Positions 50,646 through 61,540 of a stretch of DNA of 64,000 nucleotides are shown piece by piece. The notes below the pieces were generated by a model. That model worked only from the letters and a program-made list of their open reading frames with translations. It made no database searches and was not told the DNA's origin. The position numbers and the translations under genes were made by a program. Where the stretch lies: NCBI RefSeq assembly GCF_015278125.1, contig NZ_JADILO010000017.1, positions 1-64,000 of the forward strand, written 5' to 3'. Numbering within the stretch: position 1 is the first letter of the stretch; each line of letters opens with the position of its first letter. Source of the DNA: Vibrio fluminensis. Its GTDB lineage: Bacteria; Pseudomonadota; Gammaproteobacteria; Enterobacterales; Vibrionaceae.

Positions 50646-51317
50646 ATGGGATTCGATTTTAACTACATGCTTGAGCTGATGCCGATCCTACTCAAGTATC
50701 TTGGCACCACCATGGAGATGGCATCGTGGGGGTTGGTATTTTCACTGATCTTAGCGGTCATTCTTGCCAATATTCGTGTTTTTCGTCTACCGGTGTTGGA
50801 TCAACTTAGTCAGCTATACATCAGCTTCTTTCGTGGTACTCCCCTATTAGTTCAGTTGTTTTTGCTTTACTACGGCTTACCACAAGTCTTCCCAATAATG
50901 GTTGGGCTGGATGCCTTTAGCGCAGCGATTATCGGTTTAACCTTACATTTTGCCGCTTATATGGCGGAAAGTATTCGCGCCGCAATTATTGGTATTGATC
51001 GCAGCCAGATGGAAGCCAGTTTGTCTGTGGGTATGACCACCACCCAAGCTATGCGCCGCATTATTCTGCCGCAAGCAACCCGAGTCGCATTGCCATCATT
51101 GATGAACTATTTCATCGATATGATTAAATCGACCTCGTTGGCATTTACTCTAGGTGTGGCTGAAATCATGGCCAAAGCCCAAATGGAAGCCTCTTCGAGC
51201 TTTCGCTTCTTTGAAGCCTTCTTAGCGGTTGCACTCATTTACTGGGGCGTTGTCGTGATTCTAACTCGCGTGCAAATTTGGGCAGAACACAAACTAAATA
51301 AGGCGTACGTACGATGA
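50646..51317 (+). CDS. polar amino acid ABC transporter, permease
   Basis: A 223-residue inner-membrane protein of the HisMQ/GlnP family. It has about five helices, an N-terminal [19 protein letters not shown], and the cytoplasmic EAA loop [22 protein letters not shown] (about 120-141) that docks the ATPase. There is one permease gene only, so the transporter is a homodimer or shares a partner. Its stop overlaps the ATPase start as ATGA. Confidence 0.9.
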   Translation: MGFDFNYMLELMPILLKYLGTTMEMASWGLVFSLILAVILANIRVFRLPVLDQLSQLYISFFRGTPLLVQLFLLYYGLPQVFPIMVGLDAFSAAIIGLTLHFAAYMAESIRAAIIGIDRSQMEASLSVGMTTTQAMRRIILPQATRVALPSLMNYFIDMIKSTSLAFTLGVAEIMAKAQMEASSSFRFFEAFLAVALIYWGVVVILTRVQIWAEHKLNKAYVR

Positions 51318-52051
51318 TCAAGTTAGATAATATTCACAAACGCTTTGGCAATAGCGAAGTACTTAAAGGCATTGATCTTGAAATTAAACAAGGTGAGATC
51401 ATTGTGATTATCGGCTCTAGTGGTACCGGTAAATCGACGTTATTACGTTGTGTCAATTTTCTCGAGCAAGCCGACCAAGGTACGATAACCATTGATGATG
51501 TGAGTGTAGATAGCCAAAAACACACCAAAGCGGAAGTGTTGGCGCTGCGACGAAAAACCGGTTTTGTGTTTCAAAACTATGCCCTATTTGCTCATATGAC
51601 CGCCAGACAAAACATCGCCGAGGGTTTAATCACAGTGCGTAACTGGAAAAAAGCCGATGCTCTCGCCCGTGCTCAGCAAATCCTTGATGATATTGGTCTA
51701 GGTGATAAAGGCGATAGCTATCCCGCGGCACTTTCTGGTGGACAACAACAACGTGTAGGAATTGGCCGTGCCATGGCATTGCAGCCAGAATTATTGTTAT
51801 TTGATGAGCCAACATCAGCGTTAGATCCTGAATGGGTCGGAGAAGTGTTAAACCTAATGAAACACCTCGCCACTCAACATCAGACCATGCTGGTGGTGAC
51901 TCATGAAATGCAATTTGCCAAAGAAGTCGCTGACCGAGTGATCTTCATGGCCGAGGGAAATATCGTCGAACAAGGATCGCCTGCGGAAATTTTCGACAAT
52001 CCGCAAGATCCGAGACTGAAAAAGTTCCTCAATCAGGTAGGAGTTGAATAA
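51314..52051 (+). CDS. polar amino acid ABC transporter, ATP-binding protein
   Basis: The 245-residue ATPase has Walker A GSSGTGKS (33-40), Q-loop QNYALF, signature LSGGQQQR (near 140), Walker [14 protein letters not shown] and a switch His in VVTHE. It overlaps the permease by 4 bp and completes a three-gene importer. The layout matches the gene set found at this place, right of dnaA, in V. cholerae. The substrate is unproven; cystine or a polar amino acid is likely from family resemblance. Confidence 0.92.
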   Translation: MIKLDNIHKRFGNSEVLKGIDLEIKQGEIIVIIGSSGTGKSTLLRCVNFLEQADQGTITIDDVSVDSQKHTKAEVLALRRKTGFVFQNYALFAHMTARQNIAEGLITVRNWKKADALARAQQILDDIGLGDKGDSYPAALSGGQQQRVGIGRAMALQPELLLFDEPTSALDPEWVGEVLNLMKHLATQHQTMLVVTHEMQFAKEVADRVIFMAEGNIVEQGSPAEIFDNPQDPRLKKFLNQVGVE

Positions 52052-52078
52052 AGATCCAACATAAGGATCGCTTGATCC

Positions 52079-52106
52079 TTGAGATTTTGCTCACACTACG
52101 TATAAT
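52079..52106 (+). promoter_or_regulatory. rpmH promoter
   Basis: TTGAGA (52079-52084), a 16-nt spacer and perfect TATAAT (52101-52106), about 173 bp before rpmH. The region between carries a ~170-nt leader with no ORF. Confidence 0.75.
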
Positions 52107-52278
52107 CGCCCGACGCGGAATTTCATACACATGAGTCGTTGACACAATTTGTGAGTGTGATTACAATTCCGCCTCTTTGTTGAGAGGCGTCGGTTGTCCT
52201 CTTTATATATAAGAAGACTTTATGCCCACGCCGGGTTAACTAAAGAACCTAAAACTACTGATCAGTAAGGTAATTATC

Positions 52279-52413
52279 ATGAAACGCACTTTTCAACCTA
52301 CAGTTCTAAAGCGCAAGCGTACTCACGGCTTCCGTGCTCGCATGGCAACTAAGAACGGTCGTAAAGTAATTAATGCACGTCGTGCTAAAGGCCGTGCGCG
52401 CCTGTCAAAATAA
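52279..52413 (+). CDS. rpmH: 50S ribosomal protein L34
   Basis: The 44-residue, highly basic protein of the large subunit, [20 protein letters not shown] at the N-terminus and ARLSK at the end, matches L34 exactly in length and character. It is too short for simple ORF cut-offs. It is preceded by a strong promoter and followed by rnpA after 13 bp, the conserved rpmH-rnpA-yidD-yidC order. Confidence 0.98.
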
Positions 52414-52426
52414 TAATTAATTTATT

Positions 52427-52783
52427 TTGAATACGTACGCGTTCAATCGGGAGTTACGCTTGTTAACTCCCGAGCATTATCAAAATGTCTTCAAGCAAGC
52501 TCATCGAGCGGGCTCACCTCATTTCACCATCATTGCACGCAATAATAACCTATCTCATCCTCGACTAGGTTTAGCTGTTCCTAAGAAGCAAATCAAAACT
52601 GCTGTCGGTCGCAACCGCTTTAAGCGTTTATCTCGCGAAAGTTTCCGTAATCATCAACATCAACTTCCTAACAAAGATTTTGTTGTAATTGCCAAGAAAT
52701 CTGCGCAAGATTTAAGCAATGACGAAATGTTCAAATTGTTTGATAAGCTATGGCAACGACTGTCTCGCCCATCACGTGGCTAG
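52427..52783 (+). CDS. rnpA: ribonuclease P protein component
   Basis: Protein subunit that helps RNase P RNA cleave pre-tRNA 5' leaders. The 118-residue basic protein has the family RNR motif region [16 protein letters not shown] (about 60-75). The start appears to be TTG (52427), giving [18 protein letters not shown], which aligns with known RnpA. No Shine-Dalgarno is visible, so it probably depends on coupling to rpmH. Its 3' end overlaps yidD by 34 bp. Confidence 0.93.
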   Translation: MNTYAFNRELRLLTPEHYQNVFKQAHRAGSPHFTIIARNNNLSHPRLGLAVPKKQIKTAVGRNRFKRLSRESFRNHQHQLPNKDFVVIAKKSAQDLSNDEMFKLFDKLWQRLSRPSRG

Positions 52784-53007
52784 CAATCGGTGTAGTCCGA
52801 CTTTATCAAGGTCTCATTAGTCCGCTTATCGGACCACGTTGTCGTTTTCAACCAACATGCTCAACTTATGCCGTAGAAGCACTGAAAGCTCACGGTTTTG
52901 TAAAAGGGTGTTGGTTATCTGGCAAACGTCTATTAAAATGCCACCCTCTAAATGAAGGGGGCTTTGACCCCGTTCCACCAGTTCAAAAACACGACAGAGA
53001 TAAATAA
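52750..53007 (+). CDS. yidD: membrane protein insertion efficiency factor YidD
   Basis: An 85-residue protein with the family core [20 protein letters not shown] (residues about 21-40) and [17 protein letters not shown]. The three conserved cysteines are kept, and the N-terminus is amphipathic. It associates with the inner membrane and assists YidC-dependent insertion. It overlaps rnpA out of frame by 34 bp and precedes yidC by 2 bp, the standard arrangement. Confidence 0.96.
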   Translation: MATTVSPITWLAIGVVRLYQGLISPLIGPRCRFQPTCSTYAVEALKAHGFVKGCWLSGKRLLKCHPLNEGGFDPVPPVQKHDRDK

Positions 53008-53009
53008 CG

Positions 53010-54629
53010 ATGGATTCTCAACGTAATATCCTGTTAATCGCCTTGGCTTTGGTCTCCTTCCTACTTTACCAGCAATGGAATGTAGCTAAGAATCCAGCTC
53101 CTCAAGCGATTGAACAGGCACAATCAAGCAGCTCCCTACCTGCACCATCTTTTGCCGATGAGCTAGACCCTGCGCCTGCTCAACAGGCAACAGCGAAAGC
53201 GATTACTGTAACAACGGATGTATTAACTCTGTCTATTGATACGGTTGGTGGTGACGTTGTTCAAGCTGACCTAAACCAATACACTGCTGAACTGGATTCA
53301 CCAGAACTGTTTGAGCTACTAAAAAATGAACCGGGTCACCAGTTTATTGCTCAAAGTGGTCTAGTGGGCCCTCAAGGTGTCGATTTAAGCAGCACAAACC
53401 GTCCTCACTACACAGTAAGTGCTGACAGTTTCACGCTAGCGGAAGGTCAAGACGAACTGCGCGTTCCAATGACATTCTCAGCAAATGGTATCGAGTACAC
53501 CAAAACTTTCATCTTAAAACGTGGCAGCTACGCGGTTGACGTTGAATACGATGTAGTGAACAACTCTGGTAACAACGCAACAGTTGGTATGTACGCACAC
53601 CTACGTCAAAACGTAATGGATGACGGCGGCAGCATCACAATGCCAACTTACCGTGGCGGTGCTTACTCGACTGAAGATACCAAGTACAAAAAATACAGCT
53701 TCGAAGATATGCAAGATCGCAACCTGTCTATCAACTTGACTGACGGTCAAGGTTGGGCAGCGATGATCCAACACTACTTCGCAAGCGCGTGGATTCCACG
53801 TGATGAACCAGGTACAAACCTATACACTCGCGTCATTGGCAACCTAGCGGACATCGGTGTTCGTATGCCAAACAAAACTATCGCGAATGGTGAAACGGCA
53901 GAAATGACCGCAACACTATGGGTGGGTCCAAAACTTCAAGGTCAAATGGCGGAAGTAGCACCACACCTAGACCTAGTAGTGGATTACGGTTGGTTATGGT
54001 TTATTGCAAAACCACTTCACACTCTACTTTCATTTATCCAAAGCTTTGTGGGTAACTGGGGTGTTGCGATCATCTGTTTGACCTTCATCGTTCGTGGTGC
54101 AATGTACCCACTAACGAAAGCGCAATACACGTCAATGGCGAAAATGCGTATGCTTCAGCCTAAGCTACAAGCAATGCGTGAGCGTATCGGTGATGACCGT
54201 CAACGCATGAGCCAAGAGATGATGGAACTGTACAAGAAAGAGAAAGTAAACCCACTAGGTGGCTGTTTACCTCTTATCCTACAGATGCCTATTTTCATCG
54301 CGCTATACTGGGCACTAATGGAATCAGTTGAGCTTCGTCATTCACCATTCTTTGGTTGGATTCACGACCTATCAGCGCAAGACCCATACTACATCTTGCC
54401 TATCCTGATGGGTGCATCGATGTTTATGATCCAGAAGATGAGCCCAACAACCGTTACTGACCCGATGCAACAGAAGATCATGACCTTCATGCCGGTTATG
54501 TTTACCTTCTTCTTCCTGTTCTTCCCGTCAGGTCTAGTACTGTACTGGTTGGTATCGAACATCGTAACGCTAATCCAGCAGACACTTATCTACAAGTCTC
54601 TGGAGAAGAAAGGCTTACATACTAAGTAA
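53010..54629 (+). CDS. yidC: membrane protein insertase YidC
   Basis: Inner-membrane insertase acting with or without SecYEG. The 539-residue protein has an N-terminal helix (about 6-22), a large periplasmic beta-super-sandwich domain (about 60-335) and five C-terminal helices. The insertase groove arginine lies in the [20 protein letters not shown] segment (about 354-373), and [20 protein letters not shown] follows. It ends the rpmH operon and has a strong terminator. ATP synthase subunit c, a known YidC client, is encoded in this window. Confidence 0.98.
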   Translation: MDSQRNILLIALALVSFLLYQQWNVAKNPAPQAIEQAQSSSSLPAPSFADELDPAPAQQATAKAITVTTDVLTLSIDTVGGDVVQADLNQYTAELDSPELFELLKNEPGHQFIAQSGLVGPQGVDLSSTNRPHYTVSADSFTLAEGQDELRVPMTFSANGIEYTKTFILKRGSYAVDVEYDVVNNSGNNATVGMYAHLRQNVMDDGGSITMPTYRGGAYSTEDTKYKKYSFEDMQDRNLSINLTDGQGWAAMIQHYFASAWIPRDEPGTNLYTRVIGNLADIGVRMPNKTIANGETAEMTATLWVGPKLQGQMAEVAPHLDLVVDYGWLWFIAKPLHTLLSFIQSFVGNWGVAIICLTFIVRGAMYPLTKAQYTSMAKMRMLQPKLQAMRERIGDDRQRMSQEMMELYKKEKVNPLGGCLPLILQMPIFIALYWALMESVELRHSPFFGWIHDLSAQDPYYILPILMGASMFMIQKMSPTTVTDPMQQKIMTFMPVMFTFFFLFFPSGLVLYWLVSNIVTLIQQTLIYKSLEKKGLHTK

Positions 54630-54644
54630 GTTTGATTCGAAAAC

Positions 54645-54671
54645 AAAGGCGACCAAAAGGTCGCCTTTTTT
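54645..54671 (+). terminator. terminator after yidC
   Basis: AAAGGCGACC/GGTCGCCTTT with an AAAA loop and T run. Confidence 0.92.
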
Positions 54672-54745
54672 ATTGGAGCTGATTACAATTCAGCTAATCG
54701 CATTATTTAGCTCAATAGAGCCACTCAATCATAGGCACACTCTTT

Positions 54746-56107
54746 ATGACTACAGATACCATTGTCGCCCAAGCTACTGCACCCGGTCGTGGCGGTGTCG
54801 GTATTATCCGCGTCTCAGGTCCGCTAGCAGAAAAAGTTGCGCTAGAAGTGACAGGTAAGACTCTTCGTCCACGTTACGCAGAATACCTACCATTTAGTGA
54901 CGAAGCAGGTAATCAGCTAGACCAAGGCATCGCCCTTTACTTCCCTAACCCGCACTCATTCACTGGTGAAGATGTACTTGAGCTGCAAGGTCATGGTGGT
55001 CCCGTTGTGATGGATATGCTGATCAAGCGTATTCTAAAAATTGACGGTATTCGTACCGCACGCCCAGGGGAGTTCTCAGAGCGTGCCTTCTTAAACGATA
55101 AGCTCGATTTAGCCCAAGCAGAAGCGATTGCTGACTTGATTGATGCCAGTTCAGAAGAAGCAGCAAAATCAGCGCTACAGTCGCTGCAAGGCGCATTCTC
55201 ACAACGCATTAATACGCTGGTTGAATCGTTAATTCATCTACGTATCTACGTTGAAGCTGCGATTGATTTCCCAGAGGAAGAGATCGATTTTCTTGCCGAC
55301 GGCAAAGTATCAGCAGACTTACAAGCTATCATCGATAACCTGAGCGCAGTACGCAAAGAAGCCAACCAAGGTGCGATCATGCGTGAAGGCATGAAAGTCG
55401 TCATTGCCGGTCGCCCGAATGCAGGTAAATCGAGCCTACTTAATGCCCTATCAGGTAAAGAGTCAGCGATTGTGACCGATATTGCAGGCACTACTCGCGA
55501 CGTACTGCGTGAGCACATTCATATTGATGGCATGCCACTACACATCATCGATACAGCAGGCCTACGTGATGCCTCTGATGAAGTAGAAAAAATTGGTATC
55601 GAACGTGCTTGGGATGAAATTTCACAAGCAGACCGCGTACTCTTTATGGTTGATGGCACCACCACAGATGCCACCGATCCTAAAGATATTTGGCCTGACT
55701 TCGTCGATCGCCTGCCGGATAATATCGGCATGACCGTGATCCGCAACAAAGCCGATCAAACGGGCGAAGAGTTGGGCATTTGTCACGTGAATTCGCCAAC
55801 CTTAATTCGTCTTTCAGCAAAAACAGGTGAAGGTGTTGATGCACTGCGCAGCCACTTAAAAGAGTGCATGGGCTTTGCTGGTGGTCATGAAGGTGGCTTC
55901 ATGGCGCGTAGACGCCACCTAGAAGCATTGGAGCGAGCCTCTGAGCATCTTGATATCGGTCAGCAGCAACTCGAGGGCTACATGGCTGGAGAAATCTTGG
56001 CAGAAGAGCTACGCATTGCTCAGCAGCACCTCAACGAGATTACCGGTGAGTTTAGCTCTGATGACCTACTCGGCCGTATCTTCTCTTCTTTCTGTATCGG
56101 CAAATAA
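54746..56107 (+). CDS. mnmE: tRNA modification GTPase MnmE
   Basis: With MnmG, builds the cmnm5 group on U34 of certain tRNAs. The 453-residue protein has an N-terminal folate-binding domain (1-120), a helical domain interrupted by a G domain (about 215-375) with [17 protein letters not shown] and DTAGLRD, and the C-terminal CIGK motif whose Cys is essential for the modification. Its partner mnmG lies across oriC, 1 kb away. Confidence 0.98.
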   Translation: MTTDTIVAQATAPGRGGVGIIRVSGPLAEKVALEVTGKTLRPRYAEYLPFSDEAGNQLDQGIALYFPNPHSFTGEDVLELQGHGGPVVMDMLIKRILKIDGIRTARPGEFSERAFLNDKLDLAQAEAIADLIDASSEEAAKSALQSLQGAFSQRINTLVESLIHLRIYVEAAIDFPEEEIDFLADGKVSADLQAIIDNLSAVRKEANQGAIMREGMKVVIAGRPNAGKSSLLNALSGKESAIVTDIAGTTRDVLREHIHIDGMPLHIIDTAGLRDASDEVEKIGIERAWDEISQADRVLFMVDGTTTDATDPKDIWPDFVDRLPDNIGMTVIRNKADQTGEELGICHVNSPTLIRLSAKTGEGVDALRSHLKECMGFAGGHEGGFMARRRHLEALERASEHLDIGQQQLEGYMAGEILAEELRIAQQHLNEITGEFSSDDLLGRIFSSFCIGK

Positions 56108-56112
56108 TCATT

Positions 56113-56139
56113 AAACGCGCGCCATCGGTGCGCGTTTTT
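56113..56139 (+). terminator. terminator after mnmE
   Basis: ACGCGCGCC/GGTGCGCGT stem of 9 bp (one G-T pair) with an ATC loop and TTTTT. Confidence 0.85.
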
Positions 56140-56190
56140 GTATCTATTTAAAAAATCCAAGCAATAGAATCAGTGAGGGATCAAAACAAT

Positions 56191-56625
56191 ATGATTCATA
56201 TCATTACAGGCAGTACCTTAGGTGGTGCAGAATACGTCGGTGATCACCTAAGCGATCTGTTGGTCGAAAAAGGCTTAGAAACCACGATCCACAATCAACC
56301 CAATCTAACTGAGATCGACAACCAAGGTACTTGGTTGATCATCACATCGACCCATGGTGCGGGGGAATACCCTGATAACATCAAGCCGTTTATCCAGACG
56401 CTACAAGATACGCCGCCAAAGATGGCCGACGTGAAATATGCCGTCATCGCCATTGGTGATTCGAGCTACGATACCTTCTGTGCAGCCGGAAAGCATGCCT
56501 ACGATCTACTGGAAGATATCGGTGGAACCCCGATTTGTGACCTATTAACCATCGATATATTGGCACATGCCGTTCCGGAAGATGCCGCAGAAGAGTGGTT
56601 ACAAGTTCATATTGAACGTTTATAG
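56191..56625 (+). CDS. mioC: flavodoxin-like protein MioC
   Basis: A 144-residue FMN-binding flavodoxin fold protein, linked in E. coli to biotin synthase electron transfer. The phosphate loop [12 protein letters not shown] begins at residue 6 and [12 protein letters not shown] lies near residue 50. The ATG at 56191 has GAGGGA 10 nt upstream; a GTG start 18 bp earlier seems worse. It is transcribed towards oriC, but a strong terminator stands between them. Its position next to oriC is conserved in Vibrio and Enterobacteria. Confidence 0.95.
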   Translation: MIHIITGSTLGGAEYVGDHLSDLLVEKGLETTIHNQPNLTEIDNQGTWLIITSTHGAGEYPDNIKPFIQTLQDTPPKMADVKYAVIAIGDSSYDTFCAAGKHAYDLLEDIGGTPICDLLTIDILAHAVPEDAAEEWLQVHIERL

Positions 56626-56674
56626 AGCCACTTTTTGCTTAAAACACAGTGAAAAAATAAGATCGTCATTCAAT

Positions 56675-56702
56675 TAGGTCAGCTTTGCTGGCCTATTTTT
56701 TT
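56675..56702 (+). terminator. terminator between mioC and oriC
   Basis: TAGGTCAGC/GCTGGCCTA (one G-T pair) with a TTT loop and a seven-T tail. It ends mioC transcription just before the first DnaA box of oriC (56707). Confidence 0.9.
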
Positions 56703-57030
56703 GCCTTGTGGATAGAGTTGCTCGCAAAAACCAAGTTCATTTGCCTAAAAAACACCCAATCAGTCTGTGCATAACTCGGGGTTTATCCGGTGATTAACCT
56801 ATAGTTATCCCAATAACAACTTTGATCCAAACTTACCCCTGTGAATAAGTGCCAATTTTGATCCCAGCTAATCCTCGATCTGATCAAGGTAAGATCACAT
56901 GATATGATCCGAATAAGATCCATGATCTTGTTGATCATTTTTAAGTTATCCACAGAGATCGTCGATCCTAATAATAGATCTAATAAAAGATCATATATAT
57001 AGATCTTATATATATTTAGTTTGCCCCTCT
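56703..57030. other. oriC: chromosomal replication origin oriC-I
   Basis: Between mioC and mnmG. The perfect DnaA box TTATCCACA (R1-like) is at 56946-56954. Other boxes are TGTGGATAG (56707-56715), TGTGCATAA (56766-56774), TTATCCCAA (56805-56813) and TGTGAATAA (56840-56848). Fourteen GATC sites for Dam and SeqA lie in 56824-57005, and an AT-rich unwinding element with GATC-phased repeats (about 56970-57020) faces mnmG. The order of boxes and unwinding element matches the E. coli oriC when read from mioC to gidA. Confidence 0.96.
56946..56954 (+). promoter_or_regulatory. DnaA box R1-like in oriC
   Basis: TTATCCACA, perfect consensus, directly beside the AT-rich unwinding region. It is the anchor for DnaA filament growth. 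Confidence 0.93.
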
Positions 57031-57132
57031 AAACTTAAAAAGTACAAAAGCGTTTTTCTCTCTACTAGAAAGCAGGTAGAATATCGCTCTTTTTTATCTG
57101 TCCGACTTTTCTTGAATACCAGAGGTCAGTTC

Positions 57133-59028
57133 ATGCTTTATCACGAAAACTTTGACGTCATTGTGGTTGGTGGCGGTCACGCAGGAACGGAAGCCGCACT
57201 CGCATCAGCGCGTACAGGGCAAAAAACCCTCTTATTGACTCATAACATTGACACATTAGGTCAAATGTCATGTAACCCAGCGATTGGTGGCATCGGCAAA
57301 GGGCATCTAGTGAAAGAAGTGGATGCTATGGGTGGCTTAATGGCACAAGCCATTGATCATGCTGGTATTCAATTTCGAACATTGAATGCTTCTAAAGGTC
57401 CTGCAGTACGAGCGACTCGTGCCCAAGCAGACCGAGCACTATACAAAGCCTTTGTGCGTGACGTACTAGAGAACACACCAAATCTGACACTTTTCCAGCA
57501 AGCAGTAGATGATCTGATTGTTGAAAATGATCGTGCAGTAGGTGTGGTTACTCAAATGGGTCTTAAATTCCGCGCCAAAGCGGTTGTATTGACCGTTGGT
57601 ACCTTCCTTGGGGGCAAGATTCACATTGGGATGGAAAGTTCGTCAGGTGGCCGCGCAGGCGATCCTCCATCGATCGCACTAGCAAATCGTCTACGTGAAT
57701 TACCACTGCGTGTGGATCGTTTAAAAACGGGAACACCACCACGTATCGATGCCAACAGTGTTGATTTCTCAGTACTCGAAGCGCAACACGGTGATAATCC
57801 AACACCTGTGTTCTCGTTTATGGGCAATCGTAGTCAACATCCGCGTCAGATCCCGTGTTTTATTACTCATACCAATGAGCGTACGCACGATGTGATCCGC
57901 AACAACCTTGATCGTAGTCCAATGTATGCGGGCGTAATCGAAGGTATTGGTCCACGTTACTGCCCATCGATTGAAGATAAGGTGATGCGTTTTGCGGATA
58001 AAAACAGCCACCAGATCTTTATCGAACCAGAAGGTCTCACCACCACAGAACTTTACCCGAATGGTATTTCCACCAGCTTACCGTTTGATGTGCAGGTGCA
58101 GATCGTTCGTTCAATGAAAGGTTTTGAAAACGCGCATATCGTGCGCCCTGGCTACGCAATTGAGTATGATTTCTTTGATCCTCGCGATTTGAAGCAAACT
58201 TACGAAAACAAATTTATTGCTGGCTTGTTCTTTGCTGGTCAAATCAACGGTACTACCGGTTACGAAGAAGCGGCTGCACAAGGTCTTATGGCGGGTCTAA
58301 ACGCAAGTTTGTACAGCCAAGATAAAGAAGGTTGGAGCCCTCGCCGTGACCAAGCGTACGTCGGCGTGCTTATCGACGACCTATCGACTATGGGTACCAA
58401 AGAACCATACCGTATGTTTACTTCTCGTGCGGAATACCGTTTGTTGCTGCGTGAAGATAACGCTGATCTACGTTTGACGGAAAAAGCGCGCGAGCTCGGT
58501 TTGATTGATGATGTGCGTTGGGCACGTTTCAACGAGAAAATCGATAACATCGAAAAAGAGCGTCAACGCCTGAAAGAGACTTGGATGAATCCAAAATCGA
58601 CCGGTATTGATGAGCTAAATGCTTTGCTGAAAGCTCCAATGGCGCGCGAAGCCAGTGGTGAAGATCTTCTGCGTCGTCCGGAGATCACTTATACACAGTT
58701 AACTCAATTAGCGGCATTCCAACCTGCTCTAGAAGATCAACAAGCCGCTGAGCAAGTTGAAATTCAAGTGAAGTACGAAGGCTATATCAAGCGTCAGCAA
58801 GATGAAATTGAGAAGTCGCTGCGACATGAAAACACCAAGCTGCCCGCTGATCTTGATTACAAACAAGTTAGTGGTCTATCTAATGAAGTGGTGTTAAAGC
58901 TGACTGAAGCGAAACCGGAATCAATTGGCATCGCATCACGTATTTCTGGTATTACACCTGCGGCGATCTCTATCCTGTTGGTTCACCTGAAGAAACAAGG
59001 TCTACTGAAAAAGGGTGAGGAAGCCTAA
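57133..59028 (+). CDS. mnmG: tRNA uridine-5-carboxymethylaminomethyl synthase MnmG
   Basis: FAD enzyme (GidA) forming the MnmEG complex. The 631-residue protein has the N-terminal FAD loop [19 protein letters not shown] (about 11-29), the [20 protein letters not shown] segment with an essential Cys, and [23 protein letters not shown]-terminal helical domain binds MnmE. The start is the ATG at 57133, with AGAGG 7 nt upstream; a longer frame to 57112 is not conserved. It is first in mnmG-rsmG-parA-parB and reads away from oriC. Confidence 0.97.
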   Translation: MLYHENFDVIVVGGGHAGTEAALASARTGQKTLLLTHNIDTLGQMSCNPAIGGIGKGHLVKEVDAMGGLMAQAIDHAGIQFRTLNASKGPAVRATRAQADRALYKAFVRDVLENTPNLTLFQQAVDDLIVENDRAVGVVTQMGLKFRAKAVVLTVGTFLGGKIHIGMESSSGGRAGDPPSIALANRLRELPLRVDRLKTGTPPRIDANSVDFSVLEAQHGDNPTPVFSFMGNRSQHPRQIPCFITHTNERTHDVIRNNLDRSPMYAGVIEGIGPRYCPSIEDKVMRFADKNSHQIFIEPEGLTTTELYPNGISTSLPFDVQVQIVRSMKGFENAHIVRPGYAIEYDFFDPRDLKQTYENKFIAGLFFAGQINGTTGYEEAAAQGLMAGLNASLYSQDKEGWSPRRDQAYVGVLIDDLSTMGTKEPYRMFTSRAEYRLLLREDNADLRLTEKARELGLIDDVRWARFNEKIDNIEKERQRLKETWMNPKSTGIDELNALLKAPMAREASGEDLLRRPEITYTQLTQLAAFQPALEDQQAAEQVEIQVKYEGYIKRQQDEIEKSLRHENTKLPADLDYKQVSGLSNEVVLKLTEAKPESIGIASRISGITPAAISILLVHLKKQGLLKKGEEA

Positions 59029-59660
59029 TGTCTGTCTTACGTCAAAAATTGGATGAGTTGATTGCACAAACTGATCTCGACGTCTCTGAGCGTCAACGCG
59101 AACAGTTGGTGGGTTATGTTGAACTGCTTAATAAGTGGAACAAAGCGTACAACCTGACTTCAGTGCGCGATCCAATTGAAATGTTGGTGAAACACATCCT
59201 CGATAGCATCATCATTAGCACTCACCTTGAAGGTGAGCGCTTTATTGACGTTGGTACTGGCCCTGGTTTGCCTGGTATTCCTCTGGCAATTATGAACCCA
59301 GACAAAGACTTCCATTTACTCGATAGCTTGGGTAAACGTATTCGCTTTATCAAGCAAGTGATTCACGAGCTGAAAATTGAAAACGTGACCCCGATTCAAA
59401 GTCGAGTTGAAGAGTATCAACTCGAAGACAAATTTGATGGTGTACTAAGTAGAGCATTTGCCTCGATGGTCGATATGGTTGAATGGTGTCACCACTTACC
59501 AAAAGATCACACCGGACGCTTTTTGGCGCTCAAGGGGCAATTATCACAGAATGAGATTGCTGAATTGCCAGAGTGGTGTTGTGTGACCGATATCAAATCT
59601 TTGCAAGTTCCTCAATTGGAAGGCGAGCGTCATCTAGTAATCTTATCGCGCAAGGAATAA
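59028..59660 (+). CDS. rsmG: 16S rRNA m7G527 methyltransferase
   Basis: SAM-dependent methylation of G527 in 16S rRNA; loss gives low-level streptomycin resistance in other bacteria. The 210-residue protein has the SAM-binding [17 protein letters not shown] near residue 66 and VLSRAFASM. It overlaps the mnmG stop by one base (TAATG) and precedes parA, the classic gidA-gidB-parAB order. Confidence 0.97.
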   Translation: MSVLRQKLDELIAQTDLDVSERQREQLVGYVELLNKWNKAYNLTSVRDPIEMLVKHILDSIIISTHLEGERFIDVGTGPGLPGIPLAIMNPDKDFHLLDSLGKRIRFIKQVIHELKIENVTPIQSRVEEYQLEDKFDGVLSRAFASMVDMVEWCHHLPKDHTGRFLALKGQLSQNEIAELPEWCCVTDIKSLQVPQLEGERHLVILSRKE

Positions 59661-59674
59661 TAGCGAGGTAGATC

Positions 59675-60448
59675 GTGGGAAAAATTGTAGCCATTGCCAA
59701 CCAGAAAGGCGGTGTTGGAAAAACAACGACTTGTATTAATTTAGCTGCGTCTATGGCCGCAACTAAACGCAAGGTACTGGTTATTGATCTGGACCCACAG
59801 GGTAACGCAACCATGGCAAGTGGTGTCGACAAATATCAAGTTGATGCCACTGCATACGAGCTTTTGGTGGAAGATGTCGCGTTTCATGATGTGGTGATCA
59901 CTAAGACCACTGGGCATTATGACCTAATTGCTGCCAATGGTGATGTAACTGCTGCTGAGATTAAACTGATGGAAGTGTTTGCGCGTGAGATACGCCTAAA
60001 GCAAGCGCTTGCGTCGGTTCGCGATAACTATGATTTCATCTTTATAGATTGTCCTCCTTCTCTAAACCTTCTTACAATCAATGCCATGGCCGCAGCAGAT
60101 TCTGTGTTAGTGCCAATGCAGTGTGAGTATTTTGCACTAGAAGGTTTAACTGCGTTAATGGATACCATTAGCAAGCTAGCCGCTGTTGTTAACGAGAATC
60201 TCAAGATTGAAGGGTTATTGCGCACCATGTATGACCCTCGAAACCGGCTTTCCAATGAAGTATCCGATCAATTGAAAAAGCACTTTGGAACCAAGGTGTA
60301 CCGCACTGTTATTCCTCGCAATGTTCGCTTAGCAGAAGCGCCAAGTCATGGTAAGCCTGCTATGTACTACGACAAACATTCCGCAGGCGCTAAAGCTTAT
60401 CTAGCCTTAGCGGGTGAAATGCTTCGTCGTGAAGAAGTACCTGCTTAA
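59675..60448 (+). CDS. parA: chromosome partitioning ATPase ParA (ParA1/Soj)
   Basis: Walker-type ATPase that pulls the ParB-parS complex to the pole. The 257-residue protein starts at GTG 59675 after GAGG, and has the deviant Walker A KGGVGKTT (11-18), LDPQGNAT near residue 41 and DCPPSLN. There is no N-terminal HTH extension, as in chromosomal type Ib ParA. It forms an operon with parB, 24 bp away. Confidence 0.96.
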   Translation: MGKIVAIANQKGGVGKTTTCINLAASMAATKRKVLVIDLDPQGNATMASGVDKYQVDATAYELLVEDVAFHDVVITKTTGHYDLIAANGDVTAAEIKLMEVFAREIRLKQALASVRDNYDFIFIDCPPSLNLLTINAMAAADSVLVPMQCEYFALEGLTALMDTISKLAAVVNENLKIEGLLRTMYDPRNRLSNEVSDQLKKHFGTKVYRTVIPRNVRLAEAPSHGKPAMYYDKHSAGAKAYLALAGEMLRREEVPA

Positions 60449-60472
60449 CACTAACTAATAGGAACTGAATTC

Positions 60473-61354
60473 ATGTCTAAACGTGGTTTAGGTAAAGGGC
60501 TTGATGCGCTTCTTTCAACCAGTTCGTTGGCGCGTGAACGCCAGCAGACAGTGAATTTGAGTCAAGAACTGTCTAGTAATGGTCAGTTAACTGAACTTGG
60601 CATCAATCTTTTACGACCAGGTGTTTATCAGCCACGTAAAGATATTGAGCCAGAAGCACTTGAAGAGTTGGCTGCATCGATTGAATCGCAAGGCATTATC
60701 CAGCCTATCGTGGTACGTCAGGTCGATCACGACAAGTTTGAGATCATTGCAGGTGAGCGTCGTTGGCGTGCTGCCCGCAAAGCAGGCTTAAGCCAAGTGC
60801 CTTGTTTGGTGAAAAAAGTCGAAGATCGCGCGGCGATCGCTATGGCATTGATCGAAAATATTCAGCGTGAAGATCTGAACGTGATCGAAGAGGCTCAGGC
60901 GCTAGAACGTCTGCAGCACGAGTTTTCTTTGACTCATCAGCAAGTGGCTGAGGTGATTGGTAAGTCTCGAGCAAGCGTAAGTAACATCTTGCGTTTGAAT
61001 CAACTGGAAGACGACGTAAAAAAATTGGTGGTTCAAAAGCAACTAGAAATGGGCCACGCACGAGCATTGATTGTGCTAGAAGGTGAACAACAAGTCGAAG
61101 TTGCGACTCAGGTCGCAGCGAAGCAAATGACGGTTCGCCAAACTGAGCAGCTAGTGAAAAAGTGCCTAAAGCCAGTAGTTGAGTCGAAAAACGTGCCAGA
61201 GGATGCTGAAACTCAACAAATGTCACAAAAATTGAGTGAAATCTTAGGGGCAAAAGTTGCGATTACACGTTCCGCGACAGGTAAGGCAAAAGTGACAATA
61301 AATGTTGATGAACCTCAAAAATTGGCGCAATTAATTGCCAAGTTGCAGAGCTAA
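60473..61354 (+). CDS. parB: chromosome partitioning protein ParB (ParB1/Spo0J)
   Basis: CTP-dependent clamp that loads at parS and slides. The 293-residue protein starts SKRGLGKGLDALLS, has the ParB/Srx CTP-binding box GERRWRAARKAG near residue 100, ENIQREDLNVIEEAQAL near residue 128, and the HTH GKSRASVSNILRL that recognises parS. A C-terminal dimer domain ends the protein. A parS-like site lies within recF in this window. Confidence 0.96.
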   Translation: MSKRGLGKGLDALLSTSSLARERQQTVNLSQELSSNGQLTELGINLLRPGVYQPRKDIEPEALEELAASIESQGIIQPIVVRQVDHDKFEIIAGERRWRAARKAGLSQVPCLVKKVEDRAAIAMALIENIQREDLNVIEEAQALERLQHEFSLTHQQVAEVIGKSRASVSNILRLNQLEDDVKKLVVQKQLEMGHARALIVLEGEQQVEVATQVAAKQMTVRQTEQLVKKCLKPVVESKNVPEDAETQQMSQKLSEILGAKVAITRSATGKAKVTINVDEPQKLAQLIAKLQS

Positions 61355-61451
61355 GTGAGATAATTGATCTTCATCAAATTTTATAAAACATGATTTTTAT
61401 GTAAAAGTTGTAGGTTTGTAAACAGAATTGTAACTTTTTGCGGTGTTTCCA

Positions 61452-61479
61452 TTGCATTCAATTCGACTGACCGTATAAT
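61452..61479 (+). promoter_or_regulatory. atp operon promoter
   Basis: TTGCAT (61452-61457), 16-nt spacer and perfect TATAAT (61474-61479), about 55 bp before atpI. Confidence 0.8.
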
Positions 61480-61540
61480 TTTTGCCAATTTCCCAGCACA
61501 AGGTTGTTATTGCTGTGGATATTACTAGAGGTATGAATAC

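Noticed and set aside
52063..52080. AAGGATC/GATCCTT hairpin after the ABC transporter ATPase
   Set aside because: Seven-base stem without a T run, overlapping the rpmH -35; not convincing as a terminator.
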